DNA from: Promerops cafer
Taxonomy: Eukaryota > Chordata > Aves > Passeriformes > Nectariniidae
Assembly: GCA_013398275.1 (NCBI GenBank)
Contig: VZSE01005864.1
Location: 572,040-636,039, forward strand
Direction: 5' to 3'
Length of the DNA stretch: 64,000 nt
Shown: positions 59,701-64,000 of the stretch, piece after piece
How the letters are laid out: every line of letters begins with the position of its first letter
Position numbering within the stretch: position 1 is the first letter of the stretch
The notes under the pieces: generated by a model
Seen by the model: the letters and a program-made list of their open reading frames with translations, nothing else
Told to the model about the DNA's origin: nothing
Database searches by the model: none
Program-made: the position numbers and the translations under genes

Positions 59701-62212
59701 CCCAGAAGAGTGCCCAAGACTCGGGCCAGGCAGGCACTGCTTCCACTGGCCGGAGCTATCCCACTGCTTGGAATGCCAAATTTGGGACCAGAAAGAAAGC
59801 ATTCACAGAGGGACTGGACTCTGCAGCCTGTTAGTTAAGGCAGAGGGGTCTTCCCACACATAATCTCCTCCTCCTTTTCAGCCAAAGCTAAATCATGGCT
59901 TCGGTGACCAGCTTTGCCTAGAGAAGAAGAAACTTCTCTTTGCATTTCTTCCCACTGTGGCCTTCTTTTTCCCCCACAGCTCAAGGACCAGAAATTCTTC
60001 CTTTCTGTTTTTAGGCATGGAAAAGTAAGCATATACTGAAACATTTTTTTAAGGTTTAATACTCAAGTCCAACCCTACTTAAGCAAAGAATTCACAGATG
60101 ATATTTACAAGTCCAGTGTAATTACCGCAGGGCTGAAAAACGAGTTCTGCGAGTTACGGTGCATCATTGTTTTTCTTTTTTTTAATGTTTCAATGAACAA
60201 TGTGCCTTTCATTTCCTGCAGTGCTGTTAAGGTACTTGCAGCTCAAAGCAGTGAGATTGCATTAAAGCTAAAAAGCATTTGGCTTGGGCATTACACATTT
60301 TTATTTTTTAGAAAAATGCCTCTCCCTCTTCAGAAATTGTTTGAGCAATGGATTTGGCACACGTTTGTAATCAGCTGTAATAATGAATGCTGCCCTGCTC
60401 ACTTGAAATGGGAGAATTTACCAACTTCTTTAAAAAGAACTCGCCCATCTACAATCCAAGTGCTGTGCTACCAACCCTGAGCCACCAAATCACAGTCCCT
60501 GCGCTCGAGAGCCACGAGCAGCCTGTCAGAAATGACACAGCATTCTCCTGCTTTGCACAGCACACCTCGTGTGCACCTTTACTCTGCACTTATTAATTCA
60601 CCAGTGCCACCACATCAAACACAAACACTGCCTGACATCCATTTACTGGCAGCAGCAGCGCAGCTCTGTAGCACAGTTATTAACCACTCTCTGCTACATC
60701 ATCCCTGCCTTTCTCCAGAGTTCAGCTCCTGATGGAGAAGAGCAGGATCCGACTTTTAATATTCTCTGAAAGCCAGAATTGCAAATATCACCACTTTGCA
60801 GATAAAAAGACCAAAAGGTTTCCCTACAAAAGTTTAAAATAATCCTACTTACAAAAAGAAAATCTATCTGATAGCTGTTTCCACGACTGAAAGTGAGAAT
60901 AAAAGCCTGAGAGAGTGTCCACAGCAGTGCTGAGCTGGGAATTCAGTTGTTCCTGATCCCCAGGCATGCAGTCACTTCACTACATCAGACTACCCATTCT
61001 GTCATCCTCACTTCAGTGAAAACTAGTTTGTTTATAAAACCCAACACCAAACCAGTGCATTTAACAAGCTTTTAAAATCAATAACCTTTTTTTTTTTTTT
61101 GATTGGGTGAATTGCAAAATCACTTTGCAGGGCCAACTGAAATGAAGCTTTTACATACCATTAGGCAACTACAAAAGTGGGGAATTTTCCACATGGGTGT
61201 TCCACCCAGCTGCTCAGAAAAAAATCCCTCGTTTGAGCAAAATATCAGGGCATCAAAAAATGTTCTTGCCTTTCAGATGAAGTTGCTGGCCTCTTCCATT
61301 ATCCCTCCTGCAAATTCCCTCACCCATATAACAAACATAGGAATTCTGGATGTGCTGCCTCTCCCCAAAAAGCTGTTTCCCATGGTGACAGAGCAGCACT
61401 GTGCACACCCTGTGTTAGTTTTACCCCCAGCACCAGCACAAAACATCTGGACCTTGGATCATCCACGCACCAACGAGCCCTGTCTCACCTGCATGTTTGC
61501 TTTTCATGGCCATCATGCTGCATCTCTCTCTTTAGAAATAATTAAATGCTTAATATTTCTGTTAAATATTTGCAGTGGTGACTGGATGACTGCCTGGAAA
61601 GTATTCTGGCTTAATGAAGGCTGAGGGAAAGGCCAGAGTTGGTGTTGAAGCCACCACTGAGAGCAGAAGATGTCACTATCTTCCCTGTCTGTGATGATCC
61701 TGCTCCAGAAAATGAAGCAGCAAAGCCCACTAGAAAAAAAACAGGAGTGGCTCTAAAAAAGAAAAGCTTTTTTTCCCCATGAACTTCACTTCAATGAAGG
61801 TTAGACATACAGGCTTTGCAAAACAACACATACAATTTAGAATGATAAATTAAAATCTGTAGTAGGAGGCCTTCTTTTTCAGGGCCGTATAGTTGACCCT
61901 TCTGAACCTACATTACTCAAGGTATGCAAAATATATGTGTATAATAAATAGCTCTAGAATTTATGGAGTGGAACAGAAAGGATATTAACAGGCAAGTAGA
62001 GAGGCTGTATAACCCTCACAAGGCCTTTAAAGATTTATTTTTTTAAAATGAAGGAATGCACGCATGGAAAAGGCAGCACTGAATCGATACACTTCTTTGT
62101 GCCTTCCAGAAACACATGCAAAAATGTTTCCAAATCTGCCCTCAATCTGGTCACTCCACTGTTGGCATCAGTGGGAATAAGATTATTCACGATTCTATTT
62201 TTATTTTGATTT

Positions 62213-62253
62213 AAAAAAAAAAAAAAAAAGAGAGAAAAAAAAGAAAAAAAAAA
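62213..62253. repeat. A-rich homopurine tract
   Basis: About 40 bases of A with a few G, immediately left of an ancient repeat trace. A second A-rich stretch lies at about 62674-62738. No target-site duplication was recognised, so I do not call a retrocopy tail. Confidence 0.85.
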
Positions 62254-62257
62254 TCAA

Positions 62258-62342
62258 GTCTGTGTGGGCTCATTCCCACTCTCAGTAAAATCAATTATGA
62301 GCCTCCCATTGACTCCGGAGGGATTTGGATCAGGCCCTGTGG
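62258..62342. repeat. Ancient amniote repeat trace
   Basis: Next to an A-rich tract, 'ctcattcccactctcagtaa', 'cctcccattgactccggagg' and 'gatttggatcaggccctgtg' match, in order, an old amniote repeat containing 'cattgacttcaatgggctttggatcaggccc'. The family is not certain. Confidence 0.45.
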
Positions 62343-64000
62343 AAGTGGGTCTACAGCAAGTGTAGAACAACGCAGTTAATATGATTTATTGTGTCCGTTT
62401 CTGTGCGTGCAGTTTTTCATTTTCTAAAGCCTGCAGTTTTGCTTTCATCCTCACGTCCAGGAGATAAGAGCTGCAGATCTGTGTTGATCTACGCCGGGTA
62501 CCCCGGAGCTGGGGGCTGTGTGTGCTGGGAATGAGCTCAGTGCCTGCCCGGGGGGAACGAGCCCTTCAGGGCTTCTGGCTTAGAAAATCTCCCACACACG
62601 CACTGCAGAAGGTGCAGAACCACTGAGGAGGCTGCTGCTGTGGTGGGGGAAAAATACCCTTTAGTAAAACTGAGAAAAAAAAAAAAAAAAGAGAAAAATC
62701 CTTTTCCTGTTTATTAGGAAAAAAAAAAAAATTAAAAAAAGTACCTTTTGCAGGTCACCAGCAAAGTTCAAAGAATTCACTAAAAGATTGTTTTACAAAG
62801 AAGACTCAGGCTCCAAATCAGAGATATTTAATTTCACTAGGCTTTTACAGATTCTACATTATTAAACACTGACATTGCTGCTTTTCGGGGCAGTTGTTGA
62901 GTAGCAAGCTTTGTTAAAAACTAAGAAACTGCAGGGTAAGATGAACTGTGCTTTAATAGCTGCGAAAGAATATTATCTAAACACAAAATAATAACATGCT
63001 TGGTGCCTAATACATTCTAAATTAAAATATGATTTAATAAACACAGGCAACATATTCCCCATAAAAAAAATAGCAGAATTGGCAGAACAAAAATCACAGT
63101 TTAGTCAGTTCTTCTCTTAACCTTGCAATCCTTTGGCTACAAATTAGAATTTCTGTGAACAGGATTGATAAGGGAAATTAGGCGCTGTCTTTCAGAAGCA
63201 ACAGCAATGTTTTGAGATGGTATGTTTAGAGATGAACAGCACAAAATCTATCAAAATATGAAACCTTTCATATCTAATGGGAGGAAAATACAGGAGCCCA
63301 AATAGCCAAAATCTCGTCAGCCCAATGAGCCCTATGTTCCCTCTCCTATGGTTCAGGCTGGTAGTTTAAAGGTTTTTATGTACCTAAACCTCTTCTTCTC
63401 CCCTTAGTATTAAACCCTAACCCCAAAGCAGTCCAGATGTGAATGCAGCCCCTCAGCCTCACTGTCCCTTGCAGCTTGTTTGGCTGCTGCTGAAGGCCCC
63501 AAAACACACACTGAACACATACACAGCTGTAGGGGTTCAAGGAAGAGCAGTTAGTTGCTCTGTGAAAGGGAAATCACACGTGCATTACTACAGATACAGT
63601 ATTTCTACATGGATTTACACATCCCAGAAATGGTGACAGGACTTCAGAGGCACAAACCCTTCGCACAAATTCTTTTCTGTGTATGCAGAGTAGACCCCAA
63701 GTACAGTGGATAACCCAATCTACATTTAGGTGTTATGAAAAAAAGTTCTGGTTATAGATAAAAGATGTCAAGAAACACTACTACTAATAATCATCCCCCA
63801 TTCAAAGTCCTAAATATGAGTAGTAAAACAAAACTCAGTTGCCAATGGGCCAACAAAAATTGTTGAGGTCTAGCTTAGCTAAACACAAAAAGGAAGAGAA
63901 GCTGTTCCATTACATACACAGTCATCTTTTCACATCCACTCCCCACAGAAATCCACTATTATTGAATGATTTTTTTTTTTTTTTCCAGGCTGCTTTACAA

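Larger units (their letters stand above)
40520..64000 (-). other. NFIA: NFIA intron 3 (partial, acceptor end)
   Basis: The last 23.5 kb is the 3' part of the intron before exon 4. Exon 3 should encode the Ser-rich ...SQPSDADIKDQPEN segment. I looked for its antisense and did not find it, so this intron exceeds 23.48 kb. Contents seen: a small CpG-rich islet (41.3 kb), a TA/TG-rich alternating tract (42.1 kb), a G-run/A-run junction (42.9 kb), an old repeat trace (42.6 kb), a strong 13-bp hairpin (49.07 kb), a 28-bp duplication (50.9 kb), a Ty3/gypsy RNase H relic (53.7 kb), A-rich tracts and an old repeat trace (62.2-62.7 kb). No CR1 tail is confident in this part. Confidence 0.85.

Noticed and set aside
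61103..61624. 173-codon open frame on the + strand
   Set aside because: It begins at a TTG codon, resembles no family, has no splice or promoter context and lies in an intron. Frames of this length are expected by chance in 64 kb.
40520..64000. Search for NFIA exon 3
   Set aside because: Antisense of the expected SQPSDADIKDQPEN segment was not found anywhere to the right of exon 4, so no exon is called there.
63961..64000. Polypyrimidine tract followed by ccag at the right edge, like a + strand splice acceptor
   Set aside because: No coding continuation can be seen before the window ends, and the gene here is on the minus strand.

Overview
This is a vertebrate, almost certainly avian, nuclear window that lies inside one gene. 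Bird origin rests on at least seven 5'-truncated CR1 LINE tails; several have the GC-rich, low-divergence form familiar from songbirds. Microsatellites are few, there are no Alu or L1 elements, and the introns are moderately compact. Naming a songbird is an inference from the CR1 style only.

Four coding exons are recognisable. All are on the minus strand and belong to one gene, the transcription factor NFIA (nuclear factor I A). In transcript order they are 40445-40519 (75 bp), 31361-31478 (118 bp), 28866-28993 (128 bp) and 3207-3335 (129 bp). All have canonical GT/AG splice sites, and the split codons join in frame across every junction. The encoded segment is the serine/proline-rich stretch just C-terminal to the NFI DNA-binding domain, roughly residues 209-359 of mammalian NFIA as I remember it. 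The DNA-binding-domain exons lie beyond the right edge, and the C-terminal activation exons lie beyond the left edge. No start codon, stop codon, promoter or poly(A) site of NFIA is inside the window.

Layout by + coordinate: partial intron 7 (1-3206), exon 7, intron 6 (3336-28865), exon 6, intron 5 (28994-31360), exon 5, intron 4 (31479-40444), exon 4, and partial intron 3 (40520-64000). Exon numbers follow the usual vertebrate NFI scheme. The introns hold CR1 fragments of several ages, faint older amniote repeats, microsatellites and short minisatellites, homopurine tracts, two assembly gaps, a degenerate C2H2 zinc-finger relic and an isolated Ty3/gypsy-type RNase H fragment with an open frame. 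Several long AT-rich, repeat-free stretches rich in homeodomain-like cores are candidate conserved enhancers, but this cannot be shown without alignment.

Apart from the four NFIA exons, I regard the many open frames as chance. No RNA genes, CRISPR arrays or complete mobile elements were found. The most unusual item is the Ty3/gypsy RNase H fragment near 53.7 kb, because that class is rare in birds and this piece has kept an open, motif-bearing frame.
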